This document shows, in pieces, positions 54,600 through 64,000 of a stretch of 64,000 nt of DNA. Where the stretch lies: the NCBI RefSeq assembly GCF_000350225.1, contig NW_005179069.1:402612-466611 (forward strand), read 5' to 3'. The notes beneath the pieces were generated by a model that worked only from the letters and a program-made list of their open reading frames with translations, was not told the DNA's origin and searched no databases. Both the position numbers and the translations under genes were made by a program. Positions within the stretch are counted from its first letter, which is position 1. Every line of letters starts with the position of its first letter. This DNA is from Chondrus crispus (Eukaryota > Rhodophyta > Florideophyceae > Gigartinales > Gigartinaceae).

Positions 54600-55653
54600 C
54601 CCTTCGGCAATCTTCCAAAAGATGTGCGAAACAATCGTTTGCGGGACCGGAGGATCTTCGTGAGTATAACCAAATGGAGCCTACGCGCCGCCTGTCGTCT
54701 CTCTGACGTCCGCTACGCAACCACGCTACATTTTGTCTGGTGGAAAGGTGTCAGTGCAGGGCCGTCATCCTTGCCTCGGACAAGCCGAAGAAAAACTAAT
54801 TGCAGATGCGGCCCTGGATCTCGCTCGCAATGGAACGCCTCTCTCCCGTTAGTTCTTGAAGGACTTGATGCGGTAATTTATTCAACGCCTTCCATAAGAC
54901 CGTGGAACGAAATTAGCTTTTCGCAATTGCCGCCCGAACGTAGATATTTAAAGTCATTCATGGACAGAAACCCTTCTATATCAATCGAGAGGAGATGCAA
55001 CTTGGAGAAGGATCAGGCAATTGCGATGTCTCCACACAATTCGGTGGAACATTTCACTCGTTTGCTGCAGACATATGGAGAGTTCCAGATCACGAGTGGG
55101 GCGCAAATACTTAACTTGATCGAATCAGGTTTCTCTACTCAGAACTGCCTTCCGTACTCGCATAAAGCAGCAATGCAAATATATCGTCGAAGTATCTCAA
55201 CAGAACTCAAGTTGTTCAGCAATGCTGCACATGTAACGATCACGCCTGATGCTTCAGCTGATGGAACACTCTGGACACTTATTGCTATTCTCCCAGAAAA
55301 ACAAGCAAAGTAAAGGATTCGTGCCAACTGTTTTCGTGAAACAGCGGCCTCTTATCCTCCGAAAAATGCAAAACTATCATACCGTGAACCGGCGGGTATG
55401 GACCCAGCTATTTTTTGAGTACTGTAAGAATTTTGTGCCACAGACCGCACCTCTTCGCAGAAGATGCAATAACGTAGCCCTGAAAATGCACAGGTACGGT
55501 GCTCATAATACATACAAGGCGTTGACATTTCTTCGAGAGAACAACACTCCGGTCATTTCCCTCCCTGCACACACTAGCCATCGGACTCAAACTCTGGACT
55601 ATTTTGTTTTCCCCTTCAATACCTTCCTCATTGATGCTATGGCTGAACGATAA
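54600..55653 (+). pseudogene. Pogo/Tigger-type (DDE_1) transposase relic
   Basis: Plus strand, three frames. A helix-turn-helix part reads EEKLIADAALDLARNGTPLSR (about 54788-54858), typical of CENP-B/pogo proteins. In another frame follow LPPERRYLKSFMDRNPSISIERRCNLEKD and FTRLLQTYGE, then ILNLIESGFSTQ (the N.DE.GF block, here IES) and HVTITPDASADG (about 55110-55270). The last frame (to 55653) has a block around KALTFLRENNTPVISLPAHTSHRTQTLD, the family's LPPH.SH.LQPLD motif. At least two frameshifts. It is unrelated in sequence to the mini-element at 39640 as far as can be judged, since the two relics do not overlap in domain. Confidence 0.75.
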
Positions 55654-55671
55654 CTTGTTAGTGCTGCAGAG

Positions 55672-56323
55672 ATACGCAATGACATTTACACTTTTTGCAA
55701 GTTGTTGCATGCTGCCTACAAAAGTCGGTGACCAATATAAGTATTGTTAATGGATTTTAATGGTTGCGGTGTATGTTGTGCCGTCCGGAAGACCGCAAGC
55801 CCTAGCGTCATGTGTTTGGGAGATATTACTAGCGCCGAAGCACAGGAAGGTCAAATTTATGATAAATTTAATAAAAGCAATGATGTGGCTATTTTTGGGG
55901 CCAAAAAATGCTGGATGTTTGCCAGCAATGAACGGTGGTCCGTGCTTCATTGGTTCGCGAGCAGCAATGTTTTGCCAAATTTTAAACCGTTCTCATTCAA
56001 CACGGGGATGAGGGGCGTGTCTGGTTCCAGGCAGAGACTGAACCCGAATGTTTTGCTGGCGTGCCAGAGTTGTAACGGAAATGTTTTTTTGATACCTCGA
56101 TGTAGCAAAGTGATGTGCTATTTTGCTCCCGAAAAACGCAGCGCTTGGCCGTGATATCTTTAACCTTCATGTGATCAAACCAGAATAAGCTCATGCTTAC
56201 CTGCGCTAGTACCAGACGCGTGCTTGGACCCTTTCACGTTTTCCCAATCCATCGAATCCCCTCTCCCCATCCGTTTCCCTTTCCTTCCCGACTTTGCTCA
56301 TTCTGTGTTCCCACTGAGGCGCC
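55672..56323. other. Spacer with one doubtful frame
   Basis: A 136-codon frame at 55744-56154 (plus) is Cys- and Ser-rich with no family match and no clear promoter context. The last 150 bp before 56324 are C/T-rich, consistent with a 5' UTR or promoter of the next gene. Confidence 0.35.
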
Positions 56324-59258
56324 ATGACCCCGCGAAGAAGGTCTGGGAAGAAACCCGCTGCGTCAGACAATCAGCGAGGCCGCTCATCTGGAAATTCTAA
56401 CAGCCGAGCGCCTGGAGCCCAGGTTCCCGCGGAACGACGGTCATCCCCTCGTGTTGCGGGCAAAGCTACTCCGGCGGCAGCTGGACAGGAAACCCGTCGG
56501 GTTTCAAGTAATACGGTCGAGACGCCCCGACGCAGTCCGCCATCTGACATGTGCTCGCTTCCCGTTCGAAGTCAGGGAAGCGGCCCGTCTGATGCAGCAC
56601 ATTTGCGTTCGGGCAAGCGCAAGCGCGGCATCGGCTCGTCTCCGAGTGAAGACTTTTCCCGTTTGTTCGGGGATGGATATCAAGGCGAGGAAGATGAACA
56701 CCCAGAACTCAAACGGGCGAAGCGTCGGTTGTTCGAGCTCCATGGACACGAGCCAGAGGAGGACGTCGACGACACTGTGCAGGCTAGTGCAGCAGAGATG
56801 GACGAAGTCGCCCAAACTCAAGTTGTGGAAGACGTCATCGTTCCCACGCGTCGTGAGTCCGTGGCAGGTTCCTTGCCGAGTCAGCCACGGGGCTCCCATT
56901 TCCCCCGACAATTTGAGGAAGACTCTAACCACGGAGTACTTCGAGTCATGCGGGAACTGCATGCTCGTTTGGAGAAGCAGCTTGCCATTGAAAAGAGGTA
57001 AATTCTTGGTGCAATCAAGGCTGTATCTTCTCGTGTCTCCACTTTAGAGAGGACGTTATCACGCTGCCAGGATGCCGTCAACATTGTTCTTCTGAATTCC
57101 GCACTGCCGAAGACGGGAAAAGCAGCCGAGAAGGCCTCTTTGATCGACCTCCTCAGGCCTATGGAGGACATATTTGGAGGGAAATTCATGTGCATTATCT
57201 TTACAAGAGCGCTGATAAATGGCACCATGAGAGTTCTTCCTCAGAGTAAGGAAGCAAAGGGATCTTTTGAAGGTGGGAGTTGTAGTATAACCCCCCCTGA
57301 GGCTTTTTAGTTAGATTAGATCAACAACGGATCTAGTGCTGTAGAGCCCGATGCTCTACAGTACCACTGCGCGTGGCCACGTGTACCCCTCGGGTACAGG
57401 GCACACGCGTGCACACGTGTACATGCGTATCGGGCGGGGCGAAAGCGCGCGCACACACGTGTACTGTCAGCCCCGATGGCTGACAGTATTACAGTACGGT
57501 CCGAACTGTACTACAGTAGTCCACTACAGTACTTCGGTACTGTAGAGTTGTAGATTGTTATGCATATTAAATATGGAGCGGACCAGCGGCGGTGGAAGAG
57601 GACAAGCACGGACTAGTCACCCACCGACCGTCAAGGTCCGACTTTCTGCTTATTCAAAGGTAGCGCTCGCTAACTACCTTAGAGCGGCCCCGAGCGCAGG
57701 TTGAGGACGCGCGCGGTACGCCCACGAGCCGGCTCCGCCTCCGCCCGTCGGTACTGTATCGTTACCCAGTACCGCGCCGGCGCATCGAGGCGTCGAAACG
57801 CTTGTGCGTACCGGCGTCCTCCCCGTTCCCGCTCTACAACGCTACCCGGGCCCGCTGCCCGGTGCCGTTAGCTGGTGTCCCGCTTCACCCCCGTCTTCCC
57901 GATCGACAAGGGTCTCGGTCGAACTGTGCATACACCCCTATCGCTGGGGTTGTTTATGCTACAGAAGTTGTGACTCACAATCTGAGAAGCTTCGCTTGGA
58001 CGTCAATAGTTCCGAAGTGTTGGGGTTCGGACGTTTACTTGTGGAGGTCCTTTTGTGGAGAAGGGACCCAAGCGACGAGAAGACCGAGGAGCTGCTGGGT
58101 ACGAAGCAAGCTCGTCAGGATCTGGTCCTGCGAAAGGCTTGGGGAAAGAGCTTGATTGCAAATGCAATGAACAACCCGAGTATTGGGACGAAGTCACTCG
58201 AAACGGTACATCCGAACATCCGCGGGAAGCTTAAGACCGCTGAGCAACCTTTTTGGCTGAGGCCGGGCTACATAAGAATGATCACAGTCGAGTCTTTCTT
58301 CAACGAAGAATTTGCTTCAACGGCCATCAAGAAGGCCCGGCGTGTGGCTCGGCATCGAAACGATAAGATGGGGTAAAATGAGCCAATTGGGTTCATCAAG
58401 GACGAAGACATTAGGGTTGAGATCGTTCGCCGCGTTTTCAAGATGGGTAATCAGTTTTTGAACAAGTCCAGGGAGCTTTGGCGGAAATCCTTCTTTCAAA
58501 ACTTCTCATATGTTTTCCAAAGTGAAGTGGGAGTCTCATTCCAGTATGAGAATCCACCCCGCTCGCACGTGAACCTCCAAGATATCCCAGACGGAACCTG
58601 TCGTACTGCTATGAAGTCGGTCGCTGAGGTGAACCCCATGAGCGGGATAGCGTGGAAGAGGCTGCTTTCTGAAAGTGAACACTTCATATTCATCGCTACG
58701 TATGATGTTGAGACGAAAGACAATGATGGAAAGAAGAAGACTCGAGAAATTGTTATCCGACTCAATGCCATGCACGTCGCCTTGAAGTTCTTGGTTGCTT
58801 TTACCAGGTGCAGCAGTGATGAATACCTGCATTCAATACCCAAGGAATCCTTTCGTGTGATTTACATGACTGCTGTCCTGTTCCGGGAGGTCATGGTGAT
58901 GAAGGTGATTGAGTCGAGGGGTTCATTTTCTGGAAACGAGCAGATGTTGCATAAAGCGGATAGCCAGGATCAGCATAATGATTCACGGCGGTCGCGACTG
59001 AGATCACTCTATTCAGAACTTTTGACGGAAGGACAGGGAGAAAGGCGGGGTGAGCTTCCACAGCAACTCTCCAGTATTTTGAAGGAGAAGCTGGTGATGT
59101 CCGTGGATATGTACAACTCCGTACACGATCCCCCGGTCCGATCAGATTCACATCACGAAGATAATGATGATCTGAGCGTGGTGGGCGGTGACGATGAAAT
59201 CCAGACGAATCAAGTAGAAGACGATGACGATGTATTCATAGTTCAAGACTTCGATTAA
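56324..59258 (+). pseudogene. Unknown nuclear-type protein gene interrupted by an LTR
   Basis: Not a recognised family. The N-terminal ~130 residues are basic and disordered (PRRRSGKKPAAS, RSGKRKRG: nuclear-localisation-like). An acidic stretch follows, then a coiled coil (about 56930-57060). An LTR (57281-57963) lies inside the frame, and the frames on its two sides are in compatible phase. The distal part has a conserved-looking folded region (ILRVEIVRR-like helices, WRKSFFQNFSYVFQ, GIAWKRLLSESEHFIFIATYDVE) and ends in an acidic tail (EDDDDVFIVQDFD). Apart from the LTR there are two in-frame TAA stops (56999-57001 and 58374-58376) and no frameshift. It could be a host gene family or the cargo gene of an unknown element. 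The next gene converges on it, 273 bp away. Confidence 0.55.
57281..57963 (+). repeat. Solo LTR of the TGTAGT family inside the unknown gene
   Basis: 683 bp, beginning TGTAG and ending CTACA. It is flanked by GGAGT (57276-57280) and GAAGT (57964-57968), a likely 5-bp target duplication with one change. The 5' half carries CACGTGTAC and CACACGTGTAC words, and paired CTACAGTA words precede a TGCATATTAAATA block, as in the 4745 copy. No internal retrotransposon sequence is present, so recombination between LTRs probably removed it. Confidence 0.75.
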
Positions 59259-59531
59259 TAAGGGGTCGTATTTCATGTGATAGTGATACTTCTTAGTTCA
59301 TCGAAGTGATAAATGAGTAAAGCTGGAGACTACTGTAGCATTAATGAATTGAGTTTACTTAAATAGGTCCAGAATTTTGGCAACATTGATGAATTCCTTC
59401 ACATGCGCAGAGCCTTTGATAGAGAGGAAAGAGATGTGCACTTGAAGTACTCCTAGTACGTCGCTGCGATTTACATCAGCAAATATAGATTGACAAGGAC
59501 TGGATTGAAGATTCCATCGCCGATAGAACGA

Positions 59532-60851
59532 CTACTTCCGGTCGGATGGTCCGCTGACCACGTTTTCAGCACCCATTACCTTGGAAATGCGTTCTTGGAA
59601 GTAGAGCTCAGATAGTCTTATTGCATCCAGTGGATGGGAGTAGGTCTTCTCTATGGAATCCCAAGTGCAATCCAGACGAAATACAACGTGCCGTTGTTCA
59701 TCCTCGTCATCCCTCATAACAGCAAACGAATCTCCAATTGTCATATAGCACGGGTCAGAAAGATATTCGGTGTTGGGACCGGCCATACAGCCTATCACTC
59801 TAGCAGACACGCAATTGTCGGTGCCTTTTTCCAGCCTCTTTGCGATGATCAGGTCTCCGACAACTTGCGTTGATGGTGGTTCGAGTGCTTCTGACAGGTC
59901 TAAGAAGCTCCTGAAGTATATACTCGTCTCCTTCACAACTGATTTCCTGCAAATATAATCTTCCGGAAGAATAGAAACCTTTGTTCGTAGCTGAGCTTTG
60001 ACTCTTTCGGATATGGAATCAAACTGGAACAATGTGCCGTCTGTTCGCGCCTTAAATGAGTCTTGCACAAACCATTTCGTCCCACGAGTCATTTCACGCG
60101 GGGTGGGACGTGTCGGTGTCTTGAGTAACCAATGCTCTAGTCGCAACGAAATAAACTTAAGAGGAATATTGGAGCCCCCAGCAGAAGTCAGGAGCGGGTT
60201 CTGAGTCCATAGCGCAGTCGTAATAGAGGATTGCTGTCCTTTCACTACTTCCTCATCATACTGAAGGCGTCTGGAAAGGGCATTTAGCTCGCGTGTATCT
60301 TTGAATGCCTTCTGGTCAAGTGACACATTCGTCGTATGGTTGAGCCTCCTGCATTTTTCTACCATGGAACTACCTGGAGCATAGTCGATATCATCTACAT
60401 CCATCGCTCCGCTTCCAATGCCTGAGCTTGCCGTGATATCCAATCGCACGGATGTATCTTTGAGCCTCCAACTAAACTTTTGTCCATCTTGTACAAACTC
60501 GTTTCCCTCCTTGAAAGTCACCTTGCTTTTACATGCCCTGAATCCAAACGCAGCCTTGTATTGAATAGTCCCCTTGAGCACCGTTCCTCCATCGCCATGA
60601 AGATAGTTGAGACTAATGGCTGTTGCTGGGAACCATGCCTTACTTTCTTCTTCATTCTCCAAGGTATAGTAGACCTCTATATCACTCCCGAATTGGAGGC
60701 CATTGAAAAGATCTGATACCATTATCAACAGGTGGATGGTATCGTCCTCTGCTAACTTCCCTTGGAAAGTGATACTTGAGAACTTTGTTTGAAATATATA
60801 CCGAAGACTAAAGAGTTGGGGTAACCATTCGAACGTAGTCAGTATATACAT
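59532..60851 (-). CDS. Hypothetical protein, 439 residues
   Basis: An intact single-exon frame from the ATG at 60851. No family is recognised. Residues about 40-125 look like a compact beta-rich domain (FNGLQFGSDIEVYYTLE, KAWFPATAISLNYL, GTVLKGTIQYKAAFGF), reminiscent of Tudor/SH3-like barrels, though this is only an impression. Residues 140-215 are more polar. From 215 on, mixed helix/strand sequence includes TRGTKWFVQDSFKARTD and YLSDPCYMTIGDSFAVMRDDEDEQRHVVF. No signal peptide or TM helix is visible. The first ~25 residues are hydrophobic/aromatic and the true start could be later. Being intact among decayed neighbours, it may be under selection or simply young. It converges on the LTR-interrupted gene. 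Confidence 0.65.
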   Translation of the reverse strand: MYILTTFEWLPQLFSLRYIFQTKFSSITFQGKLAEDDTIHLLIMVSDLFNGLQFGSDIEVYYTLENEEESKAWFPATAISLNYLHGDGGTVLKGTIQYKAAFGFRACKSKVTFKEGNEFVQDGQKFSWRLKDTSVRLDITASSGIGSGAMDVDDIDYAPGSSMVEKCRRLNHTTNVSLDQKAFKDTRELNALSRRLQYDEEVVKGQQSSITTALWTQNPLLTSAGGSNIPLKFISLRLEHWLLKTPTRPTPREMTRGTKWFVQDSFKARTDGTLFQFDSISERVKAQLRTKVSILPEDYICRKSVVKETSIYFRSFLDLSEALEPPSTQVVGDLIIAKRLEKGTDNCVSARVIGCMAGPNTEYLSDPCYMTIGDSFAVMRDDEDEQRHVVFRLDCTWDSIEKTYSHPLDAIRLSELYFQERISKVMGAENVVSGPSDRK

Positions 60852-61955
60852 ATATATATCATTAATGTGAAATCACCATTTTTGTAACGGTCACATTTAT
60901 GGATCACAGCTCTGCTCAGATTCTAAGTCCCATGGGACTTGCACGTGCACTTTTCCAGTAGGGCATGGGCTACAAATCTACCTACATCGTCCAGTCCAGA
61001 ATTCTTCGCCAGTCAGTCATGTGTCATTGAATAACTGTCCTTTTAATCATAGTTGCCACCGTCCGGAATGCTTTGACAATAACTCAGGTTTCATTGAACG
61101 ACTGTTCTTTTAATCACAGTTGCCACAGTGCCGAATGCTTTGACAGTAACTCATGTCTCATTGAACGACTGTTATTTTAATCACAGTTGCCACAGTCCGG
61201 AAGACTTTGACTCTAACTCATTTCTCATTGAATGACTGTTATTTTAATCATAGTTGCCACACTGGTAAGTGTGGCAGGCCTATGGTAAAATGACCCCTAA
61301 CGCTCCCCCATTTATAAATGAAGTAGGAGAAAACGCGTGGGTCCCAGGACGGAGACCCCAACATGAACAATCCAATTGGACCCGTATCCGCATTTCGCAT
61401 TGCAATCCCACCAATTGATTTTAAGCTACTTAGTGCTACCGTTACTTTAAGCTTTTCACTGATGTAGAAAGGATTCACTATCTATCTGAGTAAACGTGGT
61501 CGTTTTTGGAGACTTCTTTATATATCAGTGAGCAGTTCTGGATTGGTGACTGAGACGATGTGGAGGTATTCATTCCCCTACCTCTTCTATCTCCCCTGGA
61601 CAATATGTAAATGGAAATAAGCCATTTGTTCCCTTTCAAGAGGGGTGTGAAGCTGCTTTATGCTCTATAGACATATTGTTATTTGAAAAAGGGAGCAAAA
61701 CCAGCGCAGATATCCTTTTAGCGGTTCGAGTGAAGCTTTACTTCGTGGCATCTGTGTACTTGTACGCTAGAGTACAAGGTGTTCTACTACAACATCTCAT
61801 ATTGAAAGTGTATTAATCAAGGATACAAGATGATTTACTTATGCAATGAAGATAGAAGTGTCACCACAGAGTGATGATGAAACTGTTGTCGCTATTGAAA
61901 GTATGAAATACCCAGTACCTCTGCTTGGATTGTCGTCCTCGTCAGTACCCTTCAC
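60852..61955. other. Spacer holding a tandem repeat
   Basis: A short AT microsatellite-like run lies at 60840-60856. A 67-bp tandem repeat occupies 61024-61262. The rest is AT-rich with short frames only and is probably the 5' flank of the 439-residue gene and the 3' flank of the oxygenase-like relic. Confidence 0.5.
61024..61262. repeat. 67-bp tandem repeat, about 3.6 copies
   Basis: TCATTGAA starts units at 61024, 61091, 61158 and 61225, exactly 67 bp apart. Each continues CGACTGTT.TTTTAATCA then CAGTTGCCACAGTCCGGAA and TGCTTTGACAGTAACTCA with a few changes. The array lies about 170 bp upstream of the 439-residue gene's ATG. Confidence 0.85.
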
Positions 61956-63178
61956 CTATGAATCACTGTCGCCACTAGAATCACTTGAGCGGTAATCAGA
62001 AGAAAAGCTCGAGACCGAATTCTCCTTCGGAGGCTCCGAGTTGCCGTGCAGGCCAGTCTGCGGAGAGATGCTCTCCACGGAGAGCCCGTCTTGAAAGTGA
62101 GGGGTAAAGGACGGATTCCTGTGATCTGAATCCAGCAACTTCTGTCCTCTAGGAACGAAATATAGATGATAGCGAACCACGTGACCATCCTTCGTTGCAG
62201 AGCCAAGTCCAATCTGAGACGTCGCCCCTGGTGATACGCTATCCTCGTACGAAGCACCAGCATGTGAGAGATCTCCTTTTCCAATGAAGACAGAGTTCGG
62301 TGGAACGTGAACCTTCTCTACCTGCACACCCATGGAAATGTGTCTCTGGGTTATTGAATCCTTCCCTGTGATGTGATGAGAGAACGGACAAACCCAAAGG
62401 GGGAATCCATTTTCACCAGAACAAATAAAGAATTGTCCAGGATTCCTTGCGTATTCTAGGTTTCCATTCTTAGATTTTCCAACGCCAAAGTCTGTATGCA
62501 GGGACTGCCGAGGACAACCTTTCCCCGTCAGCAAGAAGGGACCTCGGACTTCGGAACAGCCATCTCTGAAGAGCCCTTTTCAGGTTCCACTAGTCGAAAT
62601 GCAGCAGCAATTTGCGCCAGGCGGACGTCCATCATAGCGCGCTTCCTTGCCACCCACTCTGTATCGACATTCTGTTAGACCTCGGACGAAACACCTGCTA
62701 GCGTGGTGATGTAGCGTCCGATGCCCTTATTTCCGTGTTTTCTATCTGTCTCGGGATCGACGTTGAAAATGGGGCTCCAAACTTTGCGATTTGCTTCATC
62801 CTTCATCGCATCTTCGCCAGGGAATATTTCTTCGCATTATTCTATCATCTCTTCGATGACGTCACCTCCATGGACAAGGGCTTCGAAAGCAAGGTTAGAT
62901 GGCACACCACTGTCACTTCCGAAACATTCAAGAATGACGAAGCCCTTCTACCGGAACTCAGTCGCCTTAGCCAGGAAGTATTCATTAGCGACGTTGTCTA
63001 ATTCCATGGCTGCGGCGCAAAGAGCCTGTTCCTCCTTGTACTTCAGGGCCGTATTAGGACTCGGACCCGTGGACGGCAGCGCTTTCATGAACACGTTGGA
63101 CTTCGTCGACCCGAGTTCCTTGTGTCCCATAGCCGCGGCGTGATAGTACACGGCATGATGAATTCGCACCAAGTCCAT
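61956..63178 (-). pseudogene. 2-oxoglutarate/Fe(II) oxygenase-like protein, decayed
   Basis: Minus strand. One frame from the ATG at 63178 reads EYFLAKATEFR, then KGFVILECFGSDSGVPSN, ending VPSC near 62538, and holds three internal in-frame stops before the closing one. A second frame (62534-61956) follows after a shift and gives the double-stranded beta-helix part: CPRQSLHTDF (metal-ligand H and D, residues 13 and 15), FFICSGENGFPLWVCPFSHH, HVPPNSVFIGKGDLSHAGASYED (distal His, residue 91) and RYHLYFVPRG (2-oxoglutarate-binding Arg candidate). The tail is Ser-rich and acidic. The metal triad is intact, so the loss is recent or the fragment may be reused. The exact substrate class (protein, nucleic acid or small molecule) cannot be told. 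Confidence 0.55.
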
Positions 63179-63382
63179 CCTTTTGACCAGGCCATTCGCT
63201 CGGTGACTAACCGGTATGCATAAAGAACGAAGCCAAGGAGTTTGATGCGTTATCGGATTCCCTTTCGGCCACTGACTCGGCGGAAGTAAGTCATAGTTAA
63301 CCCAATCTGGGTTCTTCGAAACATTTCATACGGCAGATTCGTGTGCCCCGATCGGGAGTAGACCTGGAAGAATGTCATCGAA

Positions 63383-64000
63383 CTACTCGACGTCATCTTC
63401 CCTTGCCACATCACTTTCGACAGCGGGCGGTAAAGCTGGTATCCTCGATTCTTCTTCCTTCTCTTCAAAGGCAGTGTTGAAGGCACGGATGTTCTTAGTT
63501 GACTGGATAGAATCTTCCGGGCCTCGCTTTCTCTTTCCTGTTTTCTTCAAAGGCAGCTGCAGGGAAATCGTCAATGGATTAGTTTTAATCATTTGGCGAA
63601 TCCCTCTCCGAACTGTTACGGATGAGGCCTTTGAGGAGGACCCAGGCCCTTGCGCGTGAAGAGACGGCTGGAACGTATCAACGTGAGACGTAGTCTTTTG
63701 AGGTACTTGGCGTCAAGTACCTTCCGAGATAGGCCCGTCAGCTCGCTTAGAAAGCTCCTTAGATGGAGCTAGAGCGTTCAAGAGCTTTTTGCGGAGCATA
63801 TTGAGACGCTTGTCTTGGTCAAAACGCTCCCCAGCTTCATTAACTCCACTGCTGAACTCTTCATCTGCCTTGCCACAAAGTCATCAATCCGCATCCTGAT
63901 GTTTCTGCCGACCTCAATCTCCATTTCCAAGACGCTTTGCAACTCCTTCTCGTCCGTGTTGGCAATGGTGCAAAGCTCCTCATAAATTTCAGCAAAGGAT
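63383..64000 (-). pseudogene. Decayed coding sequence running off the right edge (coiled coil plus basic segment)
   Basis: On the minus strand from 64000 an open frame reads FAEIYEELCTIANTDEKELQSVLEMEIEV, then RMRIDDFVARQMK, a helical, coiled-coil-like stretch. Another frame carries RLNMLRKKLLNALAPSKELS. A third part (about 63660-63383) has LPLKKTGKRKRGPEDS (nuclear-localisation-like) and an acidic end. At least one frameshift and one stop separate the parts. Being upstream of the oxygenase-like relic on the same strand, it may be the N-terminal region of that gene or a separate neighbour. No family is recognised. Confidence 0.4.

Overview
The window reads as nuclear DNA of an intron-poor eukaryote with small islands of ordinary genes set in a large, old bed of transposable elements. 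Histones H3 and H4, an ALDH22-type aldehyde dehydrogenase and a mitochondrial complex I assembly factor are each one uninterrupted reading frame with short spacers. That, plus the mix of Ty3/gypsy, piggyBac, hAT, Harbinger and pogo/Tigger copies, fits a florideophyte red alga (Chondrus crispus or a relative). The species is an inference; nothing in the sequence proves it.

Layout. 1-5.8 kb: nested LTR-retrotransposon fossils. A minus-strand LTR element (LTR 1053-1819) sits in the reverse-transcriptase region of a Ty3/gypsy copy (1820 to about 4060), followed by a related plus-strand LTR from 4745. 5.8-11.7 kb: no convincing gene, some hairpins. 12.0-16.9 kb: the first gene island, with an ALDH22-like enzyme (+), H4 (-) and H3 (+) diverging from a shared promoter, and NDUFAF5 (+). 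18.26-24.91 kb: one hAT transposon with matching 20/21-bp termini, a perfect 8-bp target duplication (GTTCATAG) and GGGCAT-rich subterminal arms. A non-LTR retrotransposon lies inside it. 26.4-30.8 kb: the second gene island, two convergent genes for single-pass membrane proteins that seem to share a juxtamembrane domain; one carries two malectin domains.

31-39.6 kb: mostly non-coding, with a possible small gene at 37660 and a 56-bp palindrome at 38877. 39.64-40.36 kb: a 721-bp pogo-like element with TA target duplication and matching ends, keeping only a C-terminal transposase piece with a PCNA-binding-like tail. 40.49-49.93 kb: a Ty3/gypsy element with both LTRs and a likely TAGAC target duplication, split in its integrase region by a piggyBac element and tandem repeats. 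51.7-55.7 kb: two divergent PIF/Harbinger transposase relics and a pogo/Tigger relic. 56.3-64.0 kb: unfamiliar genes. These are a coiled-coil/acidic-tail protein gene interrupted by an LTR, a complete 439-residue unknown, a decayed 2-oxoglutarate oxygenase-like gene, and further decayed coding sequence running off the right edge.

The ordinary genes serve chromatin (H3, H4), mitochondrial complex I assembly, aldehyde oxidation at a membrane, and cell-surface carbohydrate binding. They show no shared pathway. The least explained part is 56-64 kb. The most completely delimited elements are the hAT with its nested LINE and the pogo-like mini-element.
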